A stretch of 64,000 bases of DNA from Marvinbryantia sp. (GCA_016297895.1 JAEDFS010000003.1:37758-101757), one strand, 5' to 3'; shown: positions 8,297 to 16,937, numbered from the stretch's first letter. Numbers and translations are program-made. The notes: generated by a model not told the origin, from the letters alone.

Positions 8297-9271
8297 ATGA
8301 GGAAAAAGGGTTTGAAATCGCTGTGTGCGGCTCTTGCAGCCGTAGTAATGGTATCCGGATTCTGGATGTCCGGTGACCATGAGTCAGTAGACAGAACGAT
8401 TCCGCAGCTGGTATCCTATGTGGATTCCGGTGATGGTTCTATCATCATTGAAGGGGAAGAGACACCACTGGCAGCAAAGCCTGTGGTAAAGACAAAGACC
8501 AGTACAAAGAAAAGTACGAAGAAGGTGAAGCTTCCCAAAAAGGCTAAGAAATCTTCCAAGTCGACATCAGCAACGACGAAAAAATCTTCGAAGACAAAGG
8601 TAAGCGGCAAGAATCAGGTTAAGACCGACACCACTGTTTATACAAAAGCAGTTACTTCTTTGAAGAAGAATTCCAATATCAAGACGATTCAGACGACTGT
8701 GAAAACAACGGTGAAGACGACCACAACGGCGATACCGAAGGCGGCTGCAGCTACGACCGTGAAGTCTACCGCTTCAGCTAAGACAAGCAATAATGTGGTA
8801 AAAGCAGTTGTTTCTATCAGAAGCATTGCACCCAAGGCTCACGCAAATGTATTGAGTGCATATGAGAAGATGGGATTCACGGTAAATGTGGACAGCACCG
8901 TAAGTTACAGCGGAAGATTTGATGCAAAGACCCAGAACATTACGGTTCAGAAGAACTCGGATGAAGCGATCTACCACGAGCTGGGACATTTTGTAGCCTT
9001 TGTTGCAGGAAATGTGGATCAGACATCGGAATTCCAGAACATCTTCGCAAGTGAGCGGAGCAAGTTTGCCGGAACCAGAAATAACGATGCATACATAAAG
9101 AGTTCAGCAGCAGAGTATTTTGCAGAATCCTATCAGGATTTCGTAGAGAGACCTTCTGTTCTGAAGAGTGCAAGACCGCAGACCTATCAGTATATTGCAG
9201 ATTCTGTTGCAAAGGTAACGGACGCAAGAGCATCCTTCCTGTGCCAGTTATATGCAAGTGTGTGGAAATAA
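8297..9271 (+). CDS. Secreted zinc metalloprotease of the ATLF/PPEP (Pro-Pro endopeptidase) type
   Basis: 324-residue exported protein. Residues 1-25 form a signal peptide (RKKGLKSLCAALAAVVMVSG). Residues ~55-185 are a Lys/Thr/Ser-rich low-complexity linker. The C-terminal ~140 residues are a zinc protease domain with HELGH at 227-231 (zinc ligands H227 and H231, catalytic E228) and a downstream SSAAEYFAESYQDF segment whose Glu273 is the likely third ligand. This pattern is that of the anthrax-toxin-lethal-factor-like domain found in Clostridioides difficile PPEP-1/Zmp1, which cuts between prolines in surface adhesins. The start is set by an AGGAG/GAGGAG site 6 bases upstream; an upstream TTG is not supported. 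Expression is governed by the c-di-GMP-I riboswitch, as for C. difficile PPEP-1. Substrate unknown; no NPPxP-type target is in the window. Confidence 0.85.
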   Translation: MRKKGLKSLCAALAAVVMVSGFWMSGDHESVDRTIPQLVSYVDSGDGSIIIEGEETPLAAKPVVKTKTSTKKSTKKVKLPKKAKKSSKSTSATTKKSSKTKVSGKNQVKTDTTVYTKAVTSLKKNSNIKTIQTTVKTTVKTTTTAIPKAAAATTVKSTASAKTSNNVVKAVVSIRSIAPKAHANVLSAYEKMGFTVNVDSTVSYSGRFDAKTQNITVQKNSDEAIYHELGHFVAFVAGNVDQTSEFQNIFASERSKFAGTRNNDAYIKSSAAEYFAESYQDFVERPSVLKSARPQTYQYIADSVAKVTDARASFLCQLYASVWK

Positions 9272-9286
9272 TCAATAGTAGTGAAA

Positions 9287-9314
9287 AGAATCCTGTTCGC
9301 AGGATTCTTTTTTT
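9287..9314 (+). terminator. Rho-independent terminator after the metalloprotease
   Basis: Perfect 9-base stem AGAATCCTG / CAGGATTCT with a TTCG tetraloop and a run of seven T. Confidence 0.95.
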
Positions 9315-9364
9315 GTGTCCCCGCATCATAGAATAGGACAAAAGCCAAAAGGGAGAGAGCGTCT

Positions 9365-9988
9365 ATGAATGTGTTATGGGGCGGAATGATCCTGATTGGA
9401 ATCGTGTACGGAGCTTTTCACGGTACGATGCAGGAGGTGACGGATGCCGCACTGGCTTCCTGCAGAGAAGCAGTGTCTCTTTGCATTACGATGGCGGGGG
9501 TGATGGCTCTGTGGGTTGGAATCATGGAGATCGCCAGGGAAAGCGGGATCGTGGAGGCGCTTTCCGGGAAGCTGCGGCCGTTTCTTAAGTTTATGTTTCC
9601 AAGGATCCCGGAGGGGCATCCGGCACAGGAACATATCACGGTAAATTTTATCGCAAATATTCTGGGACTTGGCTGGGCGGCTACGCCGGCGGGACTAAAG
9701 GCAATGAAAGCACTGGCGGAACTGGAGGAGGAGAGGCGGCAGGAGGAAAGCCAGCCTGGGAAACCGAAAGGCATTGCAAGCAATGAAATGTGTACGTTTC
9801 TTATTTTGAATATCTCTTCGCTCCAGCTCATCCCGGTCAATATCATTGCCTACCGGGCACAGTATGGAAGTGTGAATCCCGGAGCGGTGGTGGTTCCGGG
9901 GATTGTGGCGACCGCCGTGAGTACGGGAGCGGCGATCCTGTTCTGTAAAGTGATGGACAGAAAAGCGAAGGGGGTAAGAGGCGGATAA
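9365..9988 (+). CDS. spmA: Spore maturation protein A (nucleoside-recognition/Gate domain)
   Basis: 207-residue polytopic membrane protein of the SpmA family, needed for spore core dehydration in Bacillus and Clostridium. Visible are the N-terminal FHGTMQEVTDAALASCREAVSL-type segment, the SGIVEALSGKLRPFLK motif, FIANILGLGWAATPAGLKAM, and a C-terminal helix. GGGAGAGAG precedes the ATG. In most relatives spmA is followed directly by spmB; here a 142-base gap and a phosphate transporter follow, so spmB is missing from this locus. The isolated position and the riboswitch unit upstream suggest its own promoter, which I could not define. Confidence 0.88.
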   Translation: MNVLWGGMILIGIVYGAFHGTMQEVTDAALASCREAVSLCITMAGVMALWVGIMEIARESGIVEALSGKLRPFLKFMFPRIPEGHPAQEHITVNFIANILGLGWAATPAGLKAMKALAELEEERRQEESQPGKPKGIASNEMCTFLILNISSLQLIPVNIIAYRAQYGSVNPGAVVVPGIVATAVSTGAAILFCKVMDRKAKGVRGG

Positions 9989-10040
9989 CGGTTGTTTCCT
10001 GAAAAATCCTGTGATATGATGAGGCATGATGAATACGAAA

Positions 10041-10108
10041 TTTACATAGATTTTACATTGAGAACTCCTGAATTTTACATAGTTATGTTATTCTCTGAAA
10101 AATATACT
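10041..10108 (+). promoter_or_regulatory. PhoP-box-like direct repeats and -10 element of the phosphate operon
   Basis: TTTACA occurs at 10041, 10052 and 10074, and weaker hexamers AACTCC and ATGTTA at 10063 and 10085, all in exact 11-base phase. Bacillus PhoP boxes are TT(A/C/T)A(C/T)A-type hexamers separated by about 5 bases, placed near the -35 region. A TATACT -10 is at 10103-10108. The genes downstream are a Na/Pi symporter and a PhoP/PhoR-like pair, which fits phosphate control and autoregulation. The regulator assignment is inference. Confidence 0.78.
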
Positions 10109-10130
10109 GTATAAGATAAGGAGTAGGGAT

Positions 10131-11903
10131 ATGGACATATTTGCTGTGTTGTCATTTGTCGGTGGTCTGGCGTTTTTCCTTTACGGCATGTCTCTTTTAG
10201 GAGACGGCCTGTCGAGAGCGTCCGGCGGTAAAATGGAGAAGATTCTGGAAAAGCTGACCCAGAACAGGGTGAAAGCAGTGCTTCTGGGTGCCGGGGTAAC
10301 GGCGGTGATCCAGTCTTCATCTGCCACCACCGTTATGGTTGTCGGATTTGTAAATGCCGGTATCATGAAGCTGAATCAGGCAGTGGGGATCATCATGGGT
10401 GCCAATATCGGTACCACGGCCACTTCCTGGATTCTCAGTCTGGCAGGAATCGAAGGCGGGAATCTTTTTACCCAGCTTTTAAAGCCCTCTTCGTTTGCCC
10501 CGGTACTGGCGGCAATCGGTGCGGTTATGATGATGTTCTCGAAAAGTGAGAAAAAGAAGAATGCGGCAACGATCATGCTGGGCTTTTCTATTCTGATGTC
10601 CGGAATGGAGGGAATGAGCGGTGCAGTGAAACCTCTGGCGGAGGTTCCGGAATTTCGGAATGTGATGGTGGCGTTTTCCAATCCGCTGATGGGTGTGCTG
10701 GCAGGTACGCTGATCACAGCGGTCATTCAGAGTTCTTCCGCATCCGTAGGTATCCTGCAGGCACTGTGTGCTACAGGAAGTGTGACTTATGGTCTGGCGA
10801 TCCCCATTATTATGGGACAGAATATCGGTACCTGTATTACGGCAATTATGTCTGCCATCGGGGCCAATAAAAACGCAAAGCGGGCTGCGGCGATCCATTT
10901 GTATTTCAACCTGATCGGTTCGATAGTCTGTCTGATCCTGTTCTACGGACTGAATGCGATCATTCATTTTGATTTCCTGGACAGCTCTATCGGAGCGGCA
11001 AATGTGGCAGTGATCCACAGTGCATTTAATATTTTCACCACAGCAATGCTGCTTCCGTTCGGAAACCAGCTGGTGAAGCTGGCTCATGCAACCATCGGAG
11101 ATTATCAGAAACCGGCAGAGGAATCGAATCTGAAAGTTCAGGCACTGGACGAGCGTTTCCTGGAACGTCCGTCTCTGGGATGCCAGCAGTCTCTGGAAGC
11201 GGCAAAGCAGATGGCAGCACTTGCAAAAGACAGCTTTATCCAGGCTGTGGAGCTGCTGGATACGTATGACGAGGAAAAGGCGGCCCGGGTAAAGGAAATT
11301 GAGAATACAGTGGATAAATTCGAAGACCAGATCGGCGGATATCTGGTAAAATTAAGCAGTAAGAATCTGCCGGATGCAGACAGCCGGACTCTGTCCATGC
11401 TGCTTCACTGTATCGGAGATTTTGAACGGATCTCCGATCATGCGGTCAGTGTGATGGCAGCAGCTCAGGAGCTGTACACAAAAAAGATCCGTTTTTCAGA
11501 AAAGGGCCAGCAGGAACTGAATGTGTATGCGGCGGCAGTCCTGGATATTCTGGACACGGCATTTTCTGCTTTTGAAAGAGAAGATGACCGGGCGGCAAAG
11601 AGTGTGGAGCCGCTGGAGGAAGTGATCGATTACATTAACATCCAGGTGCGCAAGCGTCATGTGCAGCGGCTGCAGGAAGGAAAATGTACCATCGAGATGG
11701 GATTCATTCTGTCAGATATCTGTACGGACTTTGAACGGGTATCCGACCACTGCTCCAACGTGGCAGCATATATGATCCAGAGCCATGACAGTGAGTACGA
11801 TCCTCATATGTACGCAAACGCCATGAGAAGGGAAGACAATCAGGCATTCCAGAGAGAATGCGAGAAATATAAACAGAAATATGCACTGCCGAGTGTATCA
11901 TAG
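10131..11903 (+). CDS. Na+/phosphate cotransporter with C-terminal PhoU-like domain (NptA/YjbB family)
   Basis: 590-residue membrane transporter importing (or in some family members exporting) inorganic phosphate with sodium. Residues ~1-320 hold two inverted Na_Pi_cotrans repeats; the QSSSATT (first repeat) and QSSSASVG (second repeat) signatures that line the substrate site are both clear, with GxNIGTT/GQNIGTC partners. Residues ~350-580 are helical and contain the PhoU-like motifs NLPDADSRTLSMLLHCIGDFERISDH and ICTDFERVSDHCSN. AAGGAG lies upstream of the ATG. A PhoP-like response regulator starts 56 bases downstream, so the three genes probably form a phosphate-responsive operon. Confidence 0.92.
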   Translation: MDIFAVLSFVGGLAFFLYGMSLLGDGLSRASGGKMEKILEKLTQNRVKAVLLGAGVTAVIQSSSATTVMVVGFVNAGIMKLNQAVGIIMGANIGTTATSWILSLAGIEGGNLFTQLLKPSSFAPVLAAIGAVMMMFSKSEKKKNAATIMLGFSILMSGMEGMSGAVKPLAEVPEFRNVMVAFSNPLMGVLAGTLITAVIQSSSASVGILQALCATGSVTYGLAIPIIMGQNIGTCITAIMSAIGANKNAKRAAAIHLYFNLIGSIVCLILFYGLNAIIHFDFLDSSIGAANVAVIHSAFNIFTTAMLLPFGNQLVKLAHATIGDYQKPAEESNLKVQALDERFLERPSLGCQQSLEAAKQMAALAKDSFIQAVELLDTYDEEKAARVKEIENTVDKFEDQIGGYLVKLSSKNLPDADSRTLSMLLHCIGDFERISDHAVSVMAAAQELYTKKIRFSEKGQQELNVYAAAVLDILDTAFSAFEREDDRAAKSVEPLEEVIDYINIQVRKRHVQRLQEGKCTIEMGFILSDICTDFERVSDHCSNVAAYMIQSHDSEYDPHMYANAMRREDNQAFQRECEKYKQKYALPSVS

Positions 11904-11959
11904 GAAAAACGGGGAATACCGAAAAGTCCGGGAGAAGGCAGTGGGAGAGGTGAAGAAAA

Positions 11960-12631
11960 TTGGCATTGATTTATATTGTGGAGGATGATCAGAATATCAG
12001 AGAGATCGAGAGCTATGCTTTGAAGAACAGCGGATATGCGACAGAGGAGTTTTCCTGTGCCAGGGATTTTCAGAGCAGGCTTGCCGAGCGGGTGCCGGAT
12101 CTGATCCTTCTGGATATTATGCTTCCGGACAAGGACGGAATCGAGGTCTTAAGAAAGATCCGCAGAAATCCGGATACCAAAAAGCTTCCGGTGATCATGG
12201 TCACTGCCAAATCCACGGAGATCGATAAGGTGAAGGGTCTGGACAGCGGAGCCGATGATTATATTACCAAGCCTTTCGGGATCATGGAACTGATCTCCCG
12301 GGTGAAAGCAATTCTAAGAAGGCTGAATCAGGGAGAAGATGAAAAGTTTATGACCCTGCATAATATTTTTCTGGACGGGGAAAAACGGATGGTGTATATT
12401 TCTGATGAACCCTGTGAACTGACTTACAAGGAATTTGAGCTGCTGAAACTGTTTATGCAGAATGCAGGTATTGTGATGACCAGGGAAAATATTATGGAGC
12501 GTGTCTGGGGTGTAGATTTCGAAGGGGAATCCCGCACGCTGGATATGCACATCAAAACGCTCAGACAGAAGCTGGGCGATGCAGGAAAATACATTAAAAC
12601 AGTACGGAACGTGGGGTACCGGATCGAATGA
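11960..12631 (+). CDS. OmpR/PhoB-family response regulator (PhoP-like)
   Basis: 223-residue DNA-binding regulator. The receiver domain (1-120) shows the acidic pocket in YIVEDDQ, phospho-acceptor Asp52 (LLDIMLP), Thr in MVTAKS and Lys in YITKPF. The winged helix (about 130-223) has the PhoB/OmpR ending LDMHIKTLRQKLG and VRNVGYRI. It uses a TTG start behind GAGAGG with about 9 bases of spacing. The stop overlaps the kinase ATG by 4 bases. The position behind the phosphate symporter and the PhoP-box-like repeats suggests it is the phosphate regulator, though the family alone does not prove the signal. Confidence 0.87.
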   Translation: MALIYIVEDDQNIREIESYALKNSGYATEEFSCARDFQSRLAERVPDLILLDIMLPDKDGIEVLRKIRRNPDTKKLPVIMVTAKSTEIDKVKGLDSGADDYITKPFGIMELISRVKAILRRLNQGEDEKFMTLHNIFLDGEKRMVYISDEPCELTYKEFELLKLFMQNAGIVMTRENIMERVWGVDFEGESRTLDMHIKTLRQKLGDAGKYIKTVRNVGYRIE

Positions 12632-13947
12632 AAAAGAGGATCAATGTTCAATTTGCCATCATATCTTTGGTGGCAATTCTTTTTACCGTAGGATTTGCAA
12701 CAATCGTATATTATGACATGTTTCGCAAGGAAGTCATCCAGAGCCTGAAGACTTATACCCATGTGCTGAAAAACTCGGGGATCTTTGAAAATGATTCGGT
12801 AGATGATCAGCTGGCCGTGATAGATGAGCTTCGTGTGACTCTGGTGAATGCCGATGGAACCATTGCGTTTGAGAGCAATGCAGATATCGGAAAGATGGAC
12901 AATCACAGCCAGCGCCCGGAGATTCTTCAGGCGGCCAGTGAAGGCGAGGGAGCGGCGGTCAGAAGATCTACTACAAGAGATAAAAATATGTTTTACTATG
13001 CGGTAAGGCTGGATAATGGTCAGATCCTGAGGGTAGCCAAAGAAGCGGAGAGCATGATCAGCTTCTGGCTTTCCATGCTTCCCTTTCTGGCGATCACGCT
13101 TTTATGTCTGCTGCCGCTGTGCATGGTTCTTGGACATTTCCTCACCAGGAGTATCATAAATCCCATTGAGGATATGGCGCAGCATATTGATGAGGAGGGG
13201 CAGAAGATCGTATATAAGGAAATGCAGCCCTTTATCGATACGATCCAGCAGCAGCACCGGGATATCGTGAAGAGCTCACAGATCCGTCAGGAGTTTACGG
13301 CGAATGTCTCCCATGAGCTGAAGACGCCCCTTACGGCGATCTCCGGTTATTCGGAGCTGATCGAGAGCGGGATCACAACGCAGGAAGACAGTGTCAGGTT
13401 TGCGAAGGAGATCCATAAAAGCTCCAAGCGTCTGCTGACGCTCATCAATGACATTATCCGTCTGTCGGAGCTGGACATCACAGAGGATATCGTACAGATG
13501 GAGCTTCTGAATCTCTATGAGCTGGCGGAAAAATGCGTGGATATGCTGCAGATCAGTGCGGAAAAACATGAAGTGACGCTGATCCTTGGCGGAAGCCAGT
13601 GTATGATCCGGGCAAACCGGGAGATGATGGAAGAACTCCTTTATAATCTCTGCAGCAATGCCATCCGCTATAATGTGCCGGGAGGCCGGGTGGTGGTCAA
13701 TGTGGTGCGCAGAGGAGAGGAAGGGATCCTCACGGTGGAGGACACCGGGATCGGCATTCCGGAGGAAGATCAGGAACGGGTATTTGAACGCTTCTACCGG
13801 GTGGACAAGAGCCGGTCAAAATCTACCGGCGGAACAGGTCTTGGTCTGGCTATCGTAAAGCATATTGTGGCTAAGCATCAGGCACGGATCGAGCTTACCA
13901 GTAAGGAGGGAAAAGGCACCAGGATCCGGGTGATCCTTCCCAGATAG
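12628..13947 (+). CDS. Membrane sensor histidine kinase (PhoR-like)
   Basis: 439 residues. Two membrane helices (about 8-28 and 145-168) flank a ~115-residue extracytoplasmic sensor domain with the PhoR-like VTLVNADGTIAFESN strand pattern. A linker follows, then HisKA with phospho-acceptor His229 in NVSHELKTPLTAI, and the HATPase_c domain with N box (NLCSNAIRYN), G1 (VEDTGIGIP), F box (FERFYRVD) and G2 (GGTGLGLAIV). Translation is coupled to the response regulator by an ATGA overlap. It probably senses phosphate starvation through the neighbouring transporter, as inferred from context. Confidence 0.88.
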   Translation: MKKRINVQFAIISLVAILFTVGFATIVYYDMFRKEVIQSLKTYTHVLKNSGIFENDSVDDQLAVIDELRVTLVNADGTIAFESNADIGKMDNHSQRPEILQAASEGEGAAVRRSTTRDKNMFYYAVRLDNGQILRVAKEAESMISFWLSMLPFLAITLLCLLPLCMVLGHFLTRSIINPIEDMAQHIDEEGQKIVYKEMQPFIDTIQQQHRDIVKSSQIRQEFTANVSHELKTPLTAISGYSELIESGITTQEDSVRFAKEIHKSSKRLLTLINDIIRLSELDITEDIVQMELLNLYELAEKCVDMLQISAEKHEVTLILGGSQCMIRANREMMEELLYNLCSNAIRYNVPGGRVVVNVVRRGEEGILTVEDTGIGIPEEDQERVFERFYRVDKSRSKSTGGTGLGLAIVKHIVAKHQARIELTSKEGKGTRIRVILPR

Positions 13948-14064
13948 GGTGCCGGAGGGAAATTTTTTAAAAAATCTGCTGGACGCTGGATGGCTGATGG
14001 TGTTATTATCTCAGTCGAGGAGTCTCCCACCTCTTAGGTGATAACCAGAAACGGAGATGAAAGA

Positions 14065-14901
14065 ATGGAACGACAGACGCAGGGAAGACAGAAAAAGATT
14101 GCAGTGATCAATGATATGTCAGGATACGGGAGATGCTCCATAGCAGTCTCCCTTCCTGTTATTTCCAGGCTGAAGGTACAGTGCTGTGTGGTACCGACAG
14201 CTGTTTTTTCTAATCACACGGCGTATCCTAATTATTTTTTTGACGATTATACAGAGAGGATGCCGGAATACATTCGCAACTGGGAATTGCTGGGACTGAG
14301 CTTTTCCGGTATCTATTCCGGTTTTCTGGGCTCCAAAGAGCAGATAGGGATCGTTCGGAATTTTATCGAAACCTTCCGGGAACCGGACACGCAGGTGATC
14401 GTGGATCCTGTCATGGGGGATCATGGGAAGCCTTATGCCACCTATACGGAGGAGATGTGCCTGGAAATGAAAGAACTGGTTCGGTTTGCGGATATCCTTA
14501 CGCCGAATCTGACGGAGGCATGCATTCTGACAGATACATCTTATAAGGGAAAATGGCGGAAAAAAGAGATCGTGGAGATGGCAGACAATCTGATGGAACA
14601 GGGGCCGGGAAAAGTCGTGATCACGGGAATCACCCAGGGAGGCTATATTGCCAATTATGTCTGCGAGAGAGGAAAAACGGGGAAATTTTTGCGGACAGTC
14701 CGGGTCGGAACCCAGCGCTGCGGCACCGGAGATCTGTTTGCGTCCATCATTGCTGCAGATGCGGTAAATGGAGTGGATTTTGCGGCATCGGTGAAAAAAG
14801 CATCCGGCTTTGTAAAAAAATCGATTGAAAAAGCGATTGAGATGGAAATTCCGGTGACGGATGGAGTTCCCTTTGAGGAAATTCTGGACAAGCTGAAATA
14901 A
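14065..14901 (+). CDS. pdxY: Pyridoxal/pyridoxamine kinase (PdxY-like, ribokinase fold)
   Basis: 278-residue kinase of the PdxK/PdxY group, phosphorylating vitamin B6 vitamers in the PLP salvage route. Signatures: N-terminal INDMSGYGRCS, TAVFSNHTAYP, VDPVMGDHGK, LTPNLTEACIL, VITGI and the anion-hole/catalytic motif GTGDLFAS near residue 220. I chose the ATG with GGAG 8 bases upstream; a GTG at 14038 lacks a site. The 117-base spacer before it contains an A/T palindrome and a small CACCT-AGGTG hairpin but no regulator site I can name. A patatin gene follows after 13 bases. Confidence 0.87.
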   Translation: MERQTQGRQKKIAVINDMSGYGRCSIAVSLPVISRLKVQCCVVPTAVFSNHTAYPNYFFDDYTERMPEYIRNWELLGLSFSGIYSGFLGSKEQIGIVRNFIETFREPDTQVIVDPVMGDHGKPYATYTEEMCLEMKELVRFADILTPNLTEACILTDTSYKGKWRKKEIVEMADNLMEQGPGKVVITGITQGGYIANYVCERGKTGKFLRTVRVGTQRCGTGDLFASIIAADAVNGVDFAASVKKASGFVKKSIEKAIEMEIPVTDGVPFEEILDKLK

Positions 14902-14914
14902 AGGAGGACAGAAC

Positions 14915-15793
14915 ATGAGAAAAGTGGGAATGATATTGGAAGGCGGAGGACAACGGGGGATCTTTACCAGCGGCGTACTGGATTACCTGATGGAACAGAA
15001 ACTGGAGATTCCTTATGTGATCGGCGTGTCTGCAGGAGCCTGCAATGCAGTGGACTATGTGTCGGGGCAGATCCTGAGAACGAAGGAATGTATGCTGGAC
15101 GCCCAGCTGGATCATGAACTGTACGGGGTCCACACAATGCTGAAAACGAAATATTTCATGAATATGGATCTGATCTTTGACCAGTTTCCCAATCATGATT
15201 ATCCCTTTGATTATGAGGCATTTCAAAGATCCACAACCAGATGTCTCCTGGCAACCACCAACTGTCTGACGGGGCGGGCAGAATTTCTGGAAGAATATGA
15301 AGACGGAGAGCGTTTGATGCAGATCTGCCGGGCTTCCTCCAGCCTTCCCTTCGCAGCACCGGTGGTGATGGTGGATGGGATTCCCATGATGGATGGCGGA
15401 ATCGCAGATTCTGTTCCTGTCAGAAGGGCCATCGATGACGGTTATCTTTTCAATATTGTGGTTCTGACCAGGAAAAGAGGATATCTGAAAAAGGAGAGTC
15501 ATCATTCCATGAAGCTGGCGGATTTTTATTATCACAAATATCCGAAGCTTTCTAAGGCATTGATGCGGAGAAATCATATCTACAACCGGACCATGGAGCT
15601 GGTGGATCATCTGGAGCAGAAGGGAAGACTGTTCGTCATCCGGCCGGAAGAGGTAACTGTGAGCCGGACGGAGCGGGATCTGGAAAAGCTGGAGGATTTC
15701 TACTGGCATGGATATGAGACGGCGAAGGCAGTATGGCCGGCTCTTCAGGAATGGCTTTCCCTTCGGGAGGAGTGCAGCGGGGGCAGGAAATGA
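14915..15793 (+). CDS. Patatin-like phospholipase family protein
   Basis: 292-residue serine lipase/acyl hydrolase with a Ser-Asp dyad. The oxyanion loop GGGQRG is at 10-15, nucleophile Ser39 sits in GVSAG, and the dyad Asp160 is in MDGGIADS. Residues ~200-280 form an extra helical lobe common to the bacterial RssA/YjjU-type members. No signal peptide is seen, so it is cytoplasmic. AAAGGAGG precedes the ATG, 13 bases after pdxY, which suggests co-transcription without an obvious functional link. Substrate unknown. Confidence 0.9.
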   Translation: MRKVGMILEGGGQRGIFTSGVLDYLMEQKLEIPYVIGVSAGACNAVDYVSGQILRTKECMLDAQLDHELYGVHTMLKTKYFMNMDLIFDQFPNHDYPFDYEAFQRSTTRCLLATTNCLTGRAEFLEEYEDGERLMQICRASSSLPFAAPVVMVDGIPMMDGGIADSVPVRRAIDDGYLFNIVVLTRKRGYLKKESHHSMKLADFYYHKYPKLSKALMRRNHIYNRTMELVDHLEQKGRLFVIRPEEVTVSRTERDLEKLEDFYWHGYETAKAVWPALQEWLSLREECSGGRK

Positions 15794-15868
15794 TCCGTCC
15801 GGAAAGACGATCTGCCGGGAAATGACAGAAAAATGGCGAAAAGAGGATTCTGTCCATGCGTTCCTGTC

Positions 15869-15898
15869 TTTACAAATCTTATGAGAGTGTGTTATACT
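15869..15898 (+). promoter_or_regulatory. Promoter of the aldolase gene
   Basis: -35 TTTACA (15869-15874), 18-base spacer, -10 TATACT (15893-15898), about 50 bases before the fba ribosome site. No operator is evident. Confidence 0.7.
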
Positions 15899-15958
15899 CT
15901 ACACAAATGGGCATTATACAAGATGTCTAATTTTAAATTTTAAAAGGAGATGGAAAAA

Positions 15959-16927
15959 ATGGCATTAGTTACAACAACAGAGATGTTCAAAAAAGCCTAT
16001 GATGGCGGCTATGCTGTAGGTGCTTTCAATGTGAACAACATGGAAATCGTTCAGGGTATCACAGAAGCAGCAGGCGAACTTAAGAGCCCGGTTATTCTTC
16101 AGGTGTCTAAAGGAGCAAGAGCATACGCTAATCATACTTACCTTGTAAAACTTGTAGAAGCAGCAGTTCAGGAAAATCCGGAGATCCCCATCGCTCTTCA
16201 TCTTGATCACGGTGATTCTTACGAACTTTGCAAATCCTGTATCGATGGCGGATTCACATCTGTTATGATCGATGCTTCTTCAAAATCTTTTGAAGAGAAT
16301 ATCGCTCTTACAAAACAGGTCGTTGAATATGCTCATGCTCATGGAGTAGTAGTAGAAGCAGAACTCGGTACTCTTGCAGGTATCGAAGATGAAGTAGTAG
16401 TTGAAGCAGGTAAAGAAAGCTATACTCGTCCGGAAGAAGTAGAAGAGTTCGTAGACAGAACAGGTTGTGACTCTCTTGCAATCGCTATCGGAACTTCTCA
16501 TGGTGCTTACAAATTCACAGCTGAGCAGTGCACAAGAAACGAAAAAGGCATCCTTGTTCCGCCGCCACTTCGTTTTGATGTTCTGGAAGAGATCGTTAAG
16601 AAGCTGCCTGGTTTCCCGATCGTTCTTCATGGATCTTCTTCTGTTCCGCAGGATTTCGTTGCCATGGTTAACCAGTTTGGCGGAAATATGCCGGATGCAG
16701 TTGGTATTCCGGAAGAACAGCTTAGAAAAGCTGCAGAACTTGCTGTATGTAAGATCAATATCGACTCTGATATCCGTCTTGCTATGACAGGTACAATTCG
16801 TAAATACTTTGCAGAACATCCGGATCATTTCGACCCGCGTCAGTATCTGAAACCGGCTCGTCAGGCTGTAAAAGAGATGGTGGCTCATAAGATCGTTAAC
16901 GTTCTCGGAAGTGCCGGAAAAGCTTAA
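15959..16927 (+). CDS. fba: Class II fructose-1,6-bisphosphate aldolase
   Basis: Zinc-dependent TIM-barrel aldolase of glycolysis/gluconeogenesis, 322 residues. Motifs: AFNVNNMEI, LHLDHGDSYE (Asp/His zinc and catalytic site), GFTSVMIDAS, VEAELGTLAGIED, the zinc ligand in AIGTSHGAYK, and VLHGSSS; the phosphate-binding NIDSDIR is near residue 265. The ATG at 15959 is taken because AAAGGAG directly abuts the ATG at 15950. Codon use differs from its neighbours (many CTT, TCT, GTT, GAA codons), as expected of a highly expressed gene. Strong single-gene transcription is suggested by its promoter and two downstream hairpins. Confidence 0.95.
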   Translation: MALVTTTEMFKKAYDGGYAVGAFNVNNMEIVQGITEAAGELKSPVILQVSKGARAYANHTYLVKLVEAAVQENPEIPIALHLDHGDSYELCKSCIDGGFTSVMIDASSKSFEENIALTKQVVEYAHAHGVVVEAELGTLAGIEDEVVVEAGKESYTRPEEVEEFVDRTGCDSLAIAIGTSHGAYKFTAEQCTRNEKGILVPPPLRFDVLEEIVKKLPGFPIVLHGSSSVPQDFVAMVNQFGGNMPDAVGIPEEQLRKAAELAVCKINIDSDIRLAMTGTIRKYFAEHPDHFDPRQYLKPARQAVKEMVAHKIVNVLGSAGKA

Positions 16928-16937
16928 GAAGTCATAT

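Noticed and set aside
13948..14064. TPP, PreQ1 or T-box element before pdxY
   Set aside because: Only an A/T palindrome and a five-base hairpin are present; no class-specific core.
14747..15709. 320-residue minus-strand open frame over the pdxY and patatin genes
   Set aside because: Shadow of two genes with clear motifs; composition (His, Gln, Ser-rich) is that of an antisense frame.
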